Origin: a virus
Virus record (IMG/VR): IMGVR_UViG_3300037493_007452
Coordinates: 1-36,976 of that record
Strand: one strand, 5' to 3'
DNA length: 36,976 nt
Positions 1 through 6,940 of this stretch are shown here, piece after piece. The translations under genes were made by a program, and so were the position numbers. The notes under the pieces are model-generated. The model was not told the origin of the DNA, did not search any database, and worked only from the letters and a program-made list of their open reading frames with translations. Every line of letters begins with the position of its first letter. The stretch's first letter is position 1.

Positions 1-756
1 TTATCTTAAAGATCTAAATAGGGCGATGCAAACGCCGAAGATCCGGAGAGCGACGCGGGGGATCGCTATGGTGTTGAAGCGGGAGTTCAGGGGTTCGAGG
101 AGAATAGTATCGCCCTGGGGATTGAACCGCTTGAAGGTCCACTCGCCGCGATCATCTCCGAATATCCCATATATATTACGAGTGATTTGAGAGTGTGGGA
201 CGTTCCGCTCTATCAGGAGGAGGTCGTGATCGTGGAACTCGGGCTCCATGGAATCGCCGGAGACCTCAACAAAACAGACGGGATTGGAGTAGTTGTATTT
301 GAGGCGATAATAGAAAGACTCGTCTATGATATCGGAGACATCGACCGGATCGGACTGATCGCAATCGGCGTAGATGATGACGGGTTCCCCGGCTGCGACG
401 CGTCCGACGAGGGGAATGGATGATTTCCGGGAGCTGGGAATTATAGGAGATATGGGAGTAATGGGAGATATGCGATAGGGTGTAGTCTCCTCGGCGATGG
501 TGTCGGGCTGGGGGAGTTTATCGGCGGTGTTATTGCGGATATGCTCGGGGAGGGTGTAGGGATCCCCCTTGCCGGTGATGAGCCAATTGATGTTGACCTT
601 TTCCTTTTTAGACAAATCCTCTAAAAATTCAGGGGACAGCATTTTCCCCGTTTTCTCGAACTTAGCATAAGTCCCCGGTTTAAATCCGAAGATTTTTCCA
701 AATTCTTCCTGTGTTCTATTCCCCCGGATTTTCCTTATCCGGTCTTTTAGAGACAT
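1..756 (-). CDS. S24-family (LexA/CI-like) phage repressor
   Basis: This is a lysogeny repressor of 251 aa with an N-terminal helix-turn-helix (about aa 14-60, TQEEFGKIFGFKPGTYAKFE) and a C-terminal self-cleaving S24 peptidase domain. The probable cleavage bond is Ala122-Gly123 (RVAAGEP), the nucleophile is Ser169 (SGDSMEP) and the general base is Lys209 (TFKRF). By family rules, RecA-stimulated autocleavage would remove it from the operators and induce the phage. It is the only clearly leftward gene and faces the Ner-like gene across 145 bp. An AAGGGG run lies just upstream of its ATG on the minus strand. The linker between the domains (about aa 95-107, Ile/Ser/Pro-rich) is encoded by the complement of a family B 9-base repeat. 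Its stop codon occupies the first bases of the window. Confidence 0.93.
   Translation of the reverse strand: MSLKDRIRKIRGNRTQEEFGKIFGFKPGTYAKFEKTGKMLSPEFLEDLSKKEKVNINWLITGKGDPYTLPEHIRNNTADKLPQPDTIAEETTPYRISPITPISPIIPSSRKSSIPLVGRVAAGEPVIIYADCDQSDPVDVSDIIDESFYYRLKYNYSNPVCFVEVSGDSMEPEFHDHDLLLIERNVPHSQITRNIYGIFGDDRGEWTFKRFNPQGDTILLEPLNSRFNTIAIPRVALRIFGVCIALFRSLR
435..479 (+). repeat. Family B 9-base repeat array inside the repressor gene
   Basis: Five tandem 9-base units of the TGGGANNNA type start at 435, 444, 453, 462 and 471. They are read on the + strand although the gene here is leftward, and they encode the interdomain linker of the repressor in antisense. Confidence 0.75.
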
Positions 757-787
757 TTTCCAACCCCTTTTAACCCAGAGAAAAAAT

Positions 788-804
788 ATCTAAATAATTT
801 CTAC
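788..804. promoter_or_regulatory. Candidate second repressor/Ner operator
   Basis: Read on the minus strand, this 17-base site starts GTAGAAAT and shares TAGAAAT with the dyad at 841-857. It lies on the repressor side of the intergenic region, where an autoregulatory operator would be expected. The match is imperfect, so this is inference. Confidence 0.3.
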
Positions 805-822
805 TTTTTTTCCATTTTGTAC

Positions 823-857
823 TTGACATATCCCCCCGAAATAGAAATATTCTCTAT
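823..857 (+). promoter_or_regulatory. Rightward early promoter with overlapping 17-bp dyad operator
   Basis: A perfect -35 box TTGACA (823-828) is followed by a 17-base spacer and a -10 box AATATT (846-851). The dyad ATAGA-N7-TCTAT (841-857) covers the -10 box exactly, so a bound dimer would block RNA polymerase. The 17-bp length is typical of CI/Cro-type operators. It would drive the Ner-like gene and the early operon. Confidence 0.6.
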
Positions 858-901
858 CCAACGATTAACTAATTAAACGAGATAAGGAGCCTTTATAGAA
901 A

Positions 902-1099
902 ATGTCTCCAGCAGAAGTCAAGGCAAAAATCATACTCCTGGGAAAATCGCAGGCTGCGATTGCGGTTATGGCGGGCGTGAGCCGGGCTGCGATCACGATG
1001 ATTATTCAGCGGAAGGGGAAGTCAAGGAGATTGCAGGAATTGATTGCGCGGGAGATAGGGATGAGATTTGATGAGGTTTGGGGGGAGATCGTAGCATGA
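902..1099 (+). CDS. Ner/Cro-like small DNA-binding regulator
   Basis: This 65-aa protein is almost entirely a helix-turn-helix domain. It has AAIAVMAGVSRAAITMIIQ as the recognition unit and ends in EIGMRFDEVWGEIVA, which resembles the conserved end of Ner/Nlp regulators ('kPEvIWP'). In Mu, Ner turns down the early and repressor promoters after infection. Position (first rightward gene, divergent from the repressor) and size fit that role. The start is ATG 902, with AAGGAG at 884-889; the spacing is somewhat long (12 bases). Confidence 0.75.
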   Translation: MSPAEVKAKIILLGKSQAAIAVMAGVSRAAITMIIQRKGKSRRLQELIAREIGMRFDEVWGEIVA

Positions 1100-1135
1100 C
1101 TGGGGGAATGGGAATGATGGGAAGTATGGGAATTA
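1100..1135 (+). repeat. Family B 9-base repeat array, intergenic
   Basis: Units of the ATGGGANNN type follow the TGA of the Ner-like gene directly. No convincing gene lies between here and 1302. Confidence 0.7.
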
Positions 1136-1218
1136 TAGATAAAATCAGCGCACGAAAATCAGGGAGTGCGATGAACCCTCAGAGTATAGCCAGACCCTGG
1201 TTGGCTTTTCTGAGGATC

Positions 1219-1242
1219 AGCCCCGCGGATGTCCGCGGGGCT
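1219..1242 (+). terminator. GC-rich hairpin downstream of the Ner-like gene
   Basis: A perfect 10-bp stem, AGCCCCGCGG / CCGCGGGGCT, has an ATGT loop. It is followed by ATATTTATCG rather than a clean T run, so it could be a weak or Rho-assisted terminator, or an mRNA-stabilising hairpin separating the switch from the early operon. Confidence 0.5.
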
Positions 1243-1301
1243 ATATTTATCGTATGGGAAAGGGACTAAAATGACCAAAAGGACAAAAGGGGGGAACTGG
1301 G

Positions 1302-1568
1302 ATGAGTAAATTTTATGGACAGACATACATGTATCCGACAGCGAATGACGGTTTGAGGGAGATCGGGGTGACGCAGGGGCTGGGCGGCGGGATATGGATC
1401 GTGGCATGGATAAAAAATAATGGATCCAAAAAGCGAGTAAAAACGGACAACCTAAAACCAACCCAGAATCCACAGGAACTCCAAGAGAATCTGGATTCCT
1501 GGGTGAAAAAAAGACCCTCGATTACCCTCTTTTCAGGGGAAGGGACAAAAGTGACGCAAGGGACATAA
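1302..1568 (+). CDS. Hypothetical early protein, 88 aa
   Basis: I do not recognise a family. The protein has a Gly-rich hydrophobic segment (GLGGGIWIVAWI, about aa 27-38), a basic middle and a C-terminus EGTKVTQGT that is a translated family A repeat. The stop TAA (1566-1568) lies inside a GGGACATAA repeat unit that also precedes the next gene. A G run at about 1289-1294 precedes the ATG. Confidence 0.6.
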   Translation: MSKFYGQTYMYPTANDGLREIGVTQGLGGGIWIVAWIKNNGSKKRVKTDNLKPTQNPQELQENLDSWVKKRPSITLFSGEGTKVTQGT

Positions 1569-1581
1569 ATGGGGGAAGATC

Positions 1582-2307
1582 ATGCAATCATCTGAGTGGA
1601 TACGATATAGTGGGATGGCGGAGGCGGTGGGGTGCGATGCCTGGGCGGTGTTCCGCGAGATCGTGGATCGGGATTGCCAGGAGCATCCGCTGATGCCTGG
1701 GGAAATCCGGTGCGGTTTGGCGGAGCTGGGAAAGGCGACGGGGCTGGCGCCGGAGAAGGTGGGGAAGGCGATTAAAAAATTAGTGAGAGGCAAGTATATC
1801 CGGGCTTTCGTCCCGGATAATTTTTTTGAGGAGTGCATCATCCAGGTATCTTCACCACTGGACACACCGGTACCAGCGGAGAAAATCCAGGCAGCGCAGC
1901 AGATCGGGCTGGCTACTGAGTGGAGATATACGCGCGCGCTGGGTGATCATTTGGGAAGGGACCAAAAGGACCAAAGGGACCCAAAGGACGCAAAGGGGGA
2001 GGCTGATCCGATCTCTCAAAAGGCCTCCCCCGAAATTTCCGAGCAGTGGCTGCTGGATCGGATTATGGGGGTGAGCGCGGGTGCGGTGAATGCGTTTACG
2101 CTGGATCGGATCAGGTGGATGGCGGCGAAGTGGGGGATAGAGGATATCAAGGTGGCGTGGGAGAATGTCAGGAAGTGGAGGAAGCCGAGCCTGTATGCGA
2201 TGGAGAGGGAGCTGACGAGGGGGAAAGGGACGGAAGGGACGAAAGGGACGAAAAGGGACATAAAAAAAAGCCCGCGCCGCGAGTGGCGCCGGAGAAATTA
2301 CAGATAG
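1582..2307 (+). CDS. Winged-helix-type DNA-binding protein (early gene)
   Basis: The 241-aa protein starts with a probable helical/winged-helix domain (aa 1-75), including an ELGKATGLAPEKVGKAIKKL recognition-like segment followed by KYIRAF. This is reminiscent of replication-initiator or primosome-type N-terminal domains found in phage early regions, although no specific family can be named. Two family A repeats sit in frame: about aa 125-140 (RDQKDQRDPKDAKG) and near the C-terminus (KGTEGTKGTKRDI), so the two conserved blocks appear to be joined by repeat-derived linkers. A perfect terminator-like hairpin lies inside the gene at 1797-1827. GGGGGAAG precedes ATG 1582. Confidence 0.65.
   Translation: MQSSEWIRYSGMAEAVGCDAWAVFREIVDRDCQEHPLMPGEIRCGLAELGKATGLAPEKVGKAIKKLVRGKYIRAFVPDNFFEECIIQVSSPLDTPVPAEKIQAAQQIGLATEWRYTRALGDHLGRDQKDQRDPKDAKGEADPISQKASPEISEQWLLDRIMGVSAGAVNAFTLDRIRWMAAKWGIEDIKVAWENVRKWRKPSLYAMERELTRGKGTEGTKGTKRDIKKSPRREWRRRNYR
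1797..1827 (+). terminator. Intragenic intrinsic-terminator-like hairpin
   Basis: A perfect 8-bp stem TATCCGGG / CCCGGATA (1797-1804 and 1812-1819) with a 7-base loop is followed by A and seven T residues (1821-1827). It lies wholly inside the coding sequence that starts at 1582, where translation would normally hinder its folding. It may limit read-through when translation is poor. Confidence 0.5.
1955..1999 (+). repeat. Family A 9-base repeat array, coding
   Basis: Five units of the GGACCAAAR type run in frame and give RDQKDQRDPKDAKG within the protein that starts at 1582. Confidence 0.75.
2221..2262 (+). repeat. Family A 9-base repeat array, coding
   Basis: Units of GGGACGAAA type are read as KGT/EGT/KGT near the C-terminus of the same protein. 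The array is in a different reading phase from the array at 1955. Confidence 0.75.
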
Positions 2308-2319
2308 AAGGGAGAACTT

Positions 2320-3126
2320 ATGACGAACAAAGTGGAAACGCCGCAGGCGATTGAAGCGCCTGCCAGGGTGAAGAAGATCCAGGACCTGACGCCGTACCTG
2401 GGTGGGCGGGAGTATGACCGCAAGGTCCTGATAACGGAGGCGAAACATTACTGCCAGGGATTGGTGGAATGCATGTTAGAGGCGGGGAAGTGCCTGATAT
2501 GCCTGAAGCAAATGGAAGGGCATGGGAGTTTTATGGAGGCGCTGGAGGAGATCGGAGTGCCATATCAGCGCGCTAACGAACTGATGTCAATCGCCTTCTT
2601 TGTCACTAACCATTTACTGTCAAAATTACCGGATTCCGGTAATTTGAAAAGGTTGGAGACGATGGGAAAGACGCGGCTTTTGCTCCTGTCACGCATCCCG
2701 GATGATGTTCTGGCGCAGTTCGGGGAGGAGGGGGAGGTACTGGGGAAGACGATTGACGAGGTGGCTGCGATGCCGCTGGATCAGTTGCGGGATGCGGTGC
2801 GGGAATTGCGGGAACAGTTGAAGAATGGGAAGATGCAGGTCAGGCGGCTCCAGGAGAAGAACGATAAGATGCAGGGGCAACTGGAGGCGAAGCATGGGGA
2901 GACGGATCTTTTCAAGGATTTCAAAAACCGCACGGATCAGATATTCTCGGCGCTGACGCAGGCGCTGGGGATGATGATGGATAAGGGGATGCCCGGGGCG
3001 GAGCTATTTGACGGGGAATCGGCTGCGCCTGCGCATGGGCATGTGCATAAAATCGACTCGATCCTGGAGAGGATGATGGATCAATGGGAGCGGGTGTTGA
3101 AGGGGGAAACGTGGGTGGTGGAGTAA
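2320..3126 (+). CDS. DUF3102-like early phage protein
   Basis: This 268-aa protein resembles DUF3102 proteins. Residues about 40-90 match the pattern 'gxxLlexKxxlxHGxfxxWLexxgxxxRxAqxxMxxA' (here LEAGKCLICLKQMEGHGSF followed by EIGVPYQRANELMSIA). It is followed by PDSGNLKRLETMGKTRLLLLSRIP and a coiled coil at about aa 160-200 (ELREQLKNGKMQVRRLQEKN). DUF3102 proteins are common in Mu-like early regions, where they are often related to ParB/KorB-type DNA-binding folds; the exact job is unknown. A 10-bp palindrome (AAATTACCGG / CCGGTAATTT, 2623-2645) is embedded in the PDSGNL codons. The start ATG 2320 follows AGAAGGGAGAACTT. Confidence 0.65.
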   Translation: MTNKVETPQAIEAPARVKKIQDLTPYLGGREYDRKVLITEAKHYCQGLVECMLEAGKCLICLKQMEGHGSFMEALEEIGVPYQRANELMSIAFFVTNHLLSKLPDSGNLKRLETMGKTRLLLLSRIPDDVLAQFGEEGEVLGKTIDEVAAMPLDQLRDAVRELREQLKNGKMQVRRLQEKNDKMQGQLEAKHGETDLFKDFKNRTDQIFSALTQALGMMMDKGMPGAELFDGESAAPAHGHVHKIDSILERMMDQWERVLKGETWVVE

Positions 3127-3172
3127 AGGATGGGAGTAATGGGAAGAATGGGAGTAATGGGAAATAGGGGAA
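3127..3172 (+). repeat. Family B 9-base repeat array, intergenic
   Basis: Units such as ATGGGAGTA and ATGGGAAGA follow the DUF3102-like stop codon directly. The rest of the gap to 3305 has a family A stretch (about 3264-3292) before the next start. Confidence 0.7.
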
Positions 3173-3304
3173 TGAGCGCCCGACCGTACAAATATAAAGC
3201 AAATAGTCCGGGGCTAAATAGCCTCAAATTAATGGACCGGGCGGGCGCTTGAATTTAAAAAAAAGGACGAAAGGGATATAAAGGACGAAAGGTGGTGAAG
3301 GGTT

Positions 3305-3706
3305 ATGGGAAAACGAATTATCGATGTGTCGAGTGTTGTGGGGTTGGTGTTTCCGACTAAAAAGATAATACTGAGATTGTTGATTGAGGATTCCGATTCC
3401 GGGGGATATTATTGCCAGTATTGCGAGGTGGGGACGGAGATACCAGTGGATGGGTATCTTGCGAATGCGTTCTGCGATATTTGCAAGGGGAAAGCGGAGA
3501 GAAAGACACAGGAATGGATAGAGGCATTTGAGCAATGCTTAGGGCATCCTAATTGTACACAGATAAGCAGCTGCGAACTCAACCTGCTTGCGCTTCATCA
3601 CGCGCGGTGTAGTGGGAGATTGAAGGATCCGCCGGTGATAACCAAAGATCAAATGAATAGGGATGAGATGTTTTTATTTGATAATTTCGGGATTCGGATT
3701 CGATGA
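3305..3706 (+). CDS. Hypothetical protein with zinc-ribbon-like Cys pairs
   Basis: The 133-aa protein has a CQYC pair followed about 20 residues later by CDIC (aa 38-60), which is a plausible four-Cys zinc ribbon. Two later cysteines (CLGHPNC) and a helical C-terminus follow. I recognise no family; a small DNA- or RNA-binding early protein is possible. AAAGGTGGTGAAGGG precedes the ATG. The last codons overlap an alternative upstream start of the next gene. Confidence 0.6.
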   Translation: MGKRIIDVSSVVGLVFPTKKIILRLLIEDSDSGGYYCQYCEVGTEIPVDGYLANAFCDICKGKAERKTQEWIEAFEQCLGHPNCTQISSCELNLLALHHARCSGRLKDPPVITKDQMNRDEMFLFDNFGIRIR

Positions 3707-3720
3707 AAGGGGTGAAAGAG

Positions 3721-4062
3721 ATGGGAAACGTGAAACAGATGTTTTTGAGCGCACATGCGGCGGCGGGGATGATCAGGTGCACGAAGGCGGATATCCGGGA
3801 GATGGTGAAACTGCATGTGCTGGGTCCGCTGAGTCCGATAGGGGCGCTGCGGATAAACCGGTGCGAGATAGAAACGTACCTGATGCAGATATTCTGGATG
3901 GGTAAGGCGAAAGAGGCGTTTAAGAAGGAGGCTCTGCGGATGTGGCGGATGGGGGGTTTGATGGAGGAGATCATCTGCCGGACGCATTTGCCGAGGAGCC
4001 TGGTGCGGAAGTTGGTAAGAGCGGAGTTTGGAAGTATGGAGAGGATGCGCGCCGCCGTGTAG
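3721..4062 (+). CDS. Hypothetical helix-turn-helix-like early protein
   Basis: The 113-aa protein starts with MGNVKQMFLSAHAAAGMIRC followed by TKADIREMVKLHVLGPLSPI and RINRCEIETYLM. This looks like an excisionase/MerR-type reading-head domain, with a second helical block (EEIICRTHLPRSLVRKLVRAEF) that is also HTH-like. No specific family is recognised. I prefer ATG 3721 over 3703 because AAAGGGGTG (3706-3714) gives correct spacing to 3721. Confidence 0.55.
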   Translation: MGNVKQMFLSAHAAAGMIRCTKADIREMVKLHVLGPLSPIGALRINRCEIETYLMQIFWMGKAKEAFKKEALRMWRMGGLMEEIICRTHLPRSLVRKLVRAEFGSMERMRAAV

Positions 4063-4141
4063 CGCCTTTTCTGACGGGGACGCCGGGGGGTAGCGACCGG
4101 CGTTCACGTGAGGGAAGGGCAAGACATAGAAAGGGAAGGGT

Positions 4142-4576
4142 ATGAAAAAGAGGTTGGGGTTTAGGGCGAGATGGCATAGGCATCAGGTGATGAGGCTGCC
4201 GATACTTGGGGATGGGAGATATGGGAAGCATGGGAGATATGGGAGGGGATGGAATCCGAGATGCGTGATCAGGGCGCCACGGCGGTGGGAGGAGGAGAGG
4301 TTTTTGAGCCAGGGGAACTGGTGGAATTACTATATGGATCCACAACTTAAGGACTGGCAGTTAAGATTTATCAAATGGCTAAAAGAGGAGAATTTTGAAA
4401 ATCTCCCATTGGTGAAATTACTGAAAAAGCGTGAGAGAAAGACATATCTGTCACAGCACAGGATAGAATTTATGGGGGTAGATTTAGGCGTGGCTGCGGT
4501 TAGAAAAGGGACAATCCTGTATCCAAATATAGCTGAAATGACTAGTTGGGAAACTGGGATCGGATTTGAGGAATAA
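4142..4576 (+). CDS. Hypothetical basic protein, 144 aa
   Basis: No family is recognised. The N-terminal 50 residues are Arg-rich and contain GDGRYGKHGRYGRGW, which is a translated family B repeat (4204-4245). The C-terminal part (aa 60-144) is Trp/Lys-rich and has normal composition and lower GC than its neighbours. GAAAGGGAAGGG precedes ATG 4142. Confidence 0.55.
   Translation: MKKRLGFRARWHRHQVMRLPILGDGRYGKHGRYGRGWNPRCVIRAPRRWEEERFLSQGNWWNYYMDPQLKDWQLRFIKWLKEENFENLPLVKLLKKRERKTYLSQHRIEFMGVDLGVAAVRKGTILYPNIAEMTSWETGIGFEE
4204..4245 (+). repeat. Family B 9-base repeat array, coding
   Basis: Four or five units (GATATGGGA-like) are read in frame as Gly-Arg-Tyr-Gly-type peptide near the N-terminus of the protein at 4142. 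Confidence 0.65.
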
Positions 4577-4577
4577 G

Positions 4578-4931
4578 ATGTATGATTTGAAGAAACATCC
4601 GCAGAGACCGGAGATTGGGACGGCGGAGTGGGGAGTGTACCTGATCCGCAGGGAGATCGAGGGGACGGAGCGGTATATGCTGTGGAGGGGACGGATCAGA
4701 ACGAACGCCCAAGAGATCAGGAATACGATGGCGGATGTGGTGGAGGAATTGATCGATGCTCAAACGATTATAATGATAGCGATGGGATGCAAGCCTCTCC
4801 CCTGGTATGATCGGTGGATCGCCAGGGGATTTATTTTTTTGATGAGACAGATGGTCGGGGCGATCTACCTGGTGAGGAGATTGTTCCCGAAAAACTGGCG
4901 GGAGGACGCTGATGCAGATAAAGGACTTTGA
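4578..4931 (+). CDS. Hypothetical early protein, 117 aa
   Basis: No family is recognised. The protein begins MYDLKKHPQRPEIGTAEWGV, has a helical middle (AQEIRNTMADVVEELIDAQT) and a hydrophobic/aromatic stretch (RWIARGFIFLMRQMVGAIYLV, about aa 75-97) that could be a membrane-associated helix. GAGG lies 9 bases before ATG 4578; a TTG start at 4566 is also open. Its 3' end overlaps the next gene by 20 bases. A terminator-like hairpin is embedded at 4798-4840. Confidence 0.55.
   Translation: MYDLKKHPQRPEIGTAEWGVYLIRREIEGTERYMLWRGRIRTNAQEIRNTMADVVEELIDAQTIIMIAMGCKPLPWYDRWIARGFIFLMRQMVGAIYLVRRLFPKNWREDADADKGL
4798..4840 (+). terminator. Intragenic intrinsic-terminator-like hairpin upstream of the transposase
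   Basis: Perfect 8-bp arms TCCCCTGG / CCAGGGGA (4798-4805 and 4822-4829) enclose a further GATC-GGTG-GATC mini-stem and are followed by TTTATTTTTTT (4830-4840). It sits inside the coding sequence 400 bases before the transposase gene, so it could attenuate transposase transcription when upstream translation stalls. Confidence 0.5.
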
Positions 4932-5109
4932 TTTATGGGTGTCGAAGCTGGACCGGATGGAGCATGAGGTGACGGATGGAGAGGCGGAGTTCCTGGAGAA
5001 GGTGATGACGCAGAGGAAACACGGGCTCCCGCTGATCCAGAGGCAGAAGGATCAGATCGATATGATGGTGCGGCGGTATTGGAGGTATGTGCACGATGTG
5101 GTGGCGTAA
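4912..5109 (+). CDS. Hypothetical small helical protein, 65 aa
   Basis: No family is recognised. The protein is charged and helical (FLEKVMTQRKHGLPLIQRQKDQIDMMVRRYW). GGGAGGACG precedes ATG 4912. It overlaps the preceding gene by 20 bases and the following small membrane peptide by 14 bases, which suggests translational coupling. Confidence 0.5.
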   Translation: MQIKDFDLWVSKLDRMEHEVTDGEAEFLEKVMTQRKHGLPLIQRQKDQIDMMVRRYWRYVHDVVA

Positions 5110-5206
5110 GGCGCTGGAGATTATTTTGATAGGGATATTCCTCATCGTGGCGCTGGCTGCGCTGGGGGTTTTGTTTTTGATGGCGATTCCCGGGGGGCGA
5201 TTTTGA
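5096..5206 (+). CDS. Small single-pass membrane peptide, 36 aa
   Basis: This short ORF encodes two Trp and a basic patch (MWWRKALE), then one hydrophobic helix of about 22 residues (IILIGIFLIVALAALGVLFLMA) and the tail IPGGRF. The composition is typical of a real transmembrane segment and unlike the purine-rich noise in this genome. It overlaps the gene at 4912. GGAGG lies 10 bases before the start. The function is unknown. Confidence 0.45.
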   Translation: MWWRKALEIILIGIFLIVALAALGVLFLMAIPGGRF

Positions 5207-5211
5207 GGATT

Positions 5212-5241
5212 GAAGGACCAAAGGGACATAAAGGACATAAA
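5212..5241 (+). repeat. Family A start cassette before the transposase
   Basis: Three units (GGACCAAAG, GGACATAAA, GGACATAAA) end directly at ATG 5242. AAAGGA at five to six bases from the ATG is the likely ribosome-binding site. Confidence 0.75.
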
Positions 5242-6924
5242 ATGATCAGTGAGAGCGTATTACAGGAAGTGGCGCAGCGGGTGGACGGGTACGCAGGGGC
5301 GGAGAGACGGGAGATCATCCAGGGTCAGGCGGCGCTCCTGGGCGTGTCGGAGAAGATGCTATACAGGAAGCTCCGGGAGAATGGTATGGGAAGCGGGCGT
5401 AAGTCCAGGAGCGACAGCGGGGGTCTGCGCGTGGGCGTGAGCGAGGCGCAATTGGAGAGCGTGGCGTCTCTCATCCTGGAGTCCTGGACGGAGAAATACA
5501 GGACGCCATCCATGCCCGCCTGGACGGCGATCCAGATGGCGGAACGGATGGGGATCATCCCGGAGGGGATATTAATACCTGGGACGCTGACGCGATGGAT
5601 GCGGAGGAATAATCTGGGGAAGCAGGAACTGGCATCGCCGACGCCGCATGTGAGCATGATGAGCGCACACCCGAATGAGATGCATCAGTATGATGTGTCG
5701 GTGTGCCTGCAGTGGTATATCGATGAGGCTGGGGGGATCGGGCATCAGAGAAGGAATATGGACGTGTACAAAAATAAGGCGGGACATGGGAGACAAATTA
5801 AAAGGCATTTGATCGTGGATCATTTTTCGGGGGCTTTTTACGTGGCTTATGCGGAGAGTGAGGATACTGCCACGAGTCTGGAGTTTTTGTTTGAGAGCTG
5901 GGGAGGGAAAGGGACCAAAGGGACGGAAGGGACGAAAGGGACATATATATTTAGGGGAGTACCGAAAAGACTTTATACTGATAATGGGAGTGTGATCCGG
6001 AGCGCGATCGGACAGCAGGTGTGCGGGAGGCTGGGGATTGACCTGGGGGCGCATCTGCCGGGTTCGCCGAGGGCGAAGGGATCCGTGGAGAGCATGATGT
6101 GGAAGTGGGAATGCGCATTTGAGAGCCAGCTGCGACGCTTCCCGGCGCGGAGTTTGGAGGAACTGAATCAGAGGGCGTTTGAATATGCGATGTGGTACAA
6201 TTCAGAGAGGATACATACGCGTCATGGGATGTCGCGATTTGCGGCGTGGTCGCGGATCACGCCTGAGCAATTGAGAGAGCTGCCGGAGGACCGGGCGCTG
6301 TTGAGGAGCCTGGCGATGAGGGCGGATGAGGAGCGCGTGATCGATTACGCGGGGCGGATCCGGTACGATGGGAGGCTGTACGCTGTTCCGGATCAGGGGC
6401 TGTGGGGGAAGAAGTGCTGTGTGGGGCCTGACATTTGGTGTAATGGGGGTCAGACCCGCTTCGCAGTGTCTGACCCCAGCCTGTCGATCGTGGTGGAGTG
6501 TGAGGGGAAGAAATTTACGCTGGGGGCGCTGAAGGTGGATGATATGGGATTTACAGAGGGGGCAGTGGCGTGGGGAGAGTACCGAAGTCCCAGGGAGACG
6601 GGGACGGAACGGGCTGTGAAAGAGATCGCGTCGGTGACGCCCGGGGAGATGGAGATGAAGCCGCTGAAAATAAAGGACGAAAATGACGTAAGGGACATAA
6701 GTGGGAGAGAGATAGAGATAAGAGAAAATATTGTGGAGAGAACATATACCAGGATCCAGGCGAAGCAGGAGGTGGCGCGGCGGCTGGGGTATTCTCCGGA
6801 GGCGTGGATGCTGGCGCTGATGGATCAGAGATGGGTCGATAAAAAGGAGGTGAGCGCAGGGGATATAGACGATCTGATGCTGGGGTGCATGGGGGATCGT
6901 CGGCATGATGTCGCGATAATCTAA
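5242..6924 (+). CDS. Mu-like DDE transposase (MuA-type)
   Basis: This is the 560-aa transposase for integration and replicative transposition. An N-terminal helix-turn-helix (about aa 15-50, ALLGVSEKMLYRKLREN) precedes an rve/RNase H-fold core with Asp151 (QYDVSV), Asp247 (YTDNGS) and Glu283 (KGSVES). The last two are separated by 35 residues, the classic DD35E spacing. A Mu-type C-terminal beta-barrel (about aa 365-440) and an end region (KQEVARRLGY) that may contact the ATPase follow. It lies just upstream of the MuB-like gene, as in Mu. Three repeat elements sit in frame: family A at 5906-5945 and at about 6671-6705, and a REP-like palindrome at 6446-6477. I chose ATG 5242 because the family A cassette ends there; the upstream extension is only translated repeat. 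Confidence 0.92.
   Translation: MISESVLQEVAQRVDGYAGAERREIIQGQAALLGVSEKMLYRKLRENGMGSGRKSRSDSGGLRVGVSEAQLESVASLILESWTEKYRTPSMPAWTAIQMAERMGIIPEGILIPGTLTRWMRRNNLGKQELASPTPHVSMMSAHPNEMHQYDVSVCLQWYIDEAGGIGHQRRNMDVYKNKAGHGRQIKRHLIVDHFSGAFYVAYAESEDTATSLEFLFESWGGKGTKGTEGTKGTYIFRGVPKRLYTDNGSVIRSAIGQQVCGRLGIDLGAHLPGSPRAKGSVESMMWKWECAFESQLRRFPARSLEELNQRAFEYAMWYNSERIHTRHGMSRFAAWSRITPEQLRELPEDRALLRSLAMRADEERVIDYAGRIRYDGRLYAVPDQGLWGKKCCVGPDIWCNGGQTRFAVSDPSLSIVVECEGKKFTLGALKVDDMGFTEGAVAWGEYRSPRETGTERAVKEIASVTPGEMEMKPLKIKDENDVRDISGREIEIRENIVERTYTRIQAKQEVARRLGYSPEAWMLALMDQRWVDKKEVSAGDIDDLMLGCMGDRRHDVAII
5906..5945 (+). repeat. Family A repeat inserted in the transposase catalytic domain
   Basis: Four units give GKGTKGTEGTKGT at about aa 222-235, between Asp151 and Asp247, in a loop of the RNase H fold. 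Confidence 0.75.
6446..6477 (+). repeat. REP-like palindrome, copy 1 (inside transposase)
   Basis: Perfect 10-bp arms GGGGTCAGAC (6446-6455) and GTCTGACCCC (6468-6477) flank CCGCTTCGCAGT. They are read as GGQTRFAVSDPS in the C-terminal barrel. A near-identical copy lies at 27163-27195. The form resembles REP elements mobilised by Y1 (RAYT) transposases; none is encoded here. Confidence 0.8.
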
Positions 6925-6940
6925 AAGGGGTTGGGGTAAA

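Noticed and set aside
187-423. 78-aa + strand ORF inside the repressor gene
   Set aside because: It is antisense to the conserved S24 peptidase domain and has no homology pattern of its own.
1078-1269. 63-aa ORF after the Ner-like gene
   Set aside because: It is a translation of the family B array and the GC-rich hairpin, and it starts inside the Ner-like gene without a ribosome-binding site.
2623-2645. 10-bp palindrome AAATTACCGG/CCGGTAATTT as an operator or terminator
   Set aside because: It lies inside the conserved PDSGNL codons of the DUF3102-like gene and has no T run; coincidence of codons explains it well enough.
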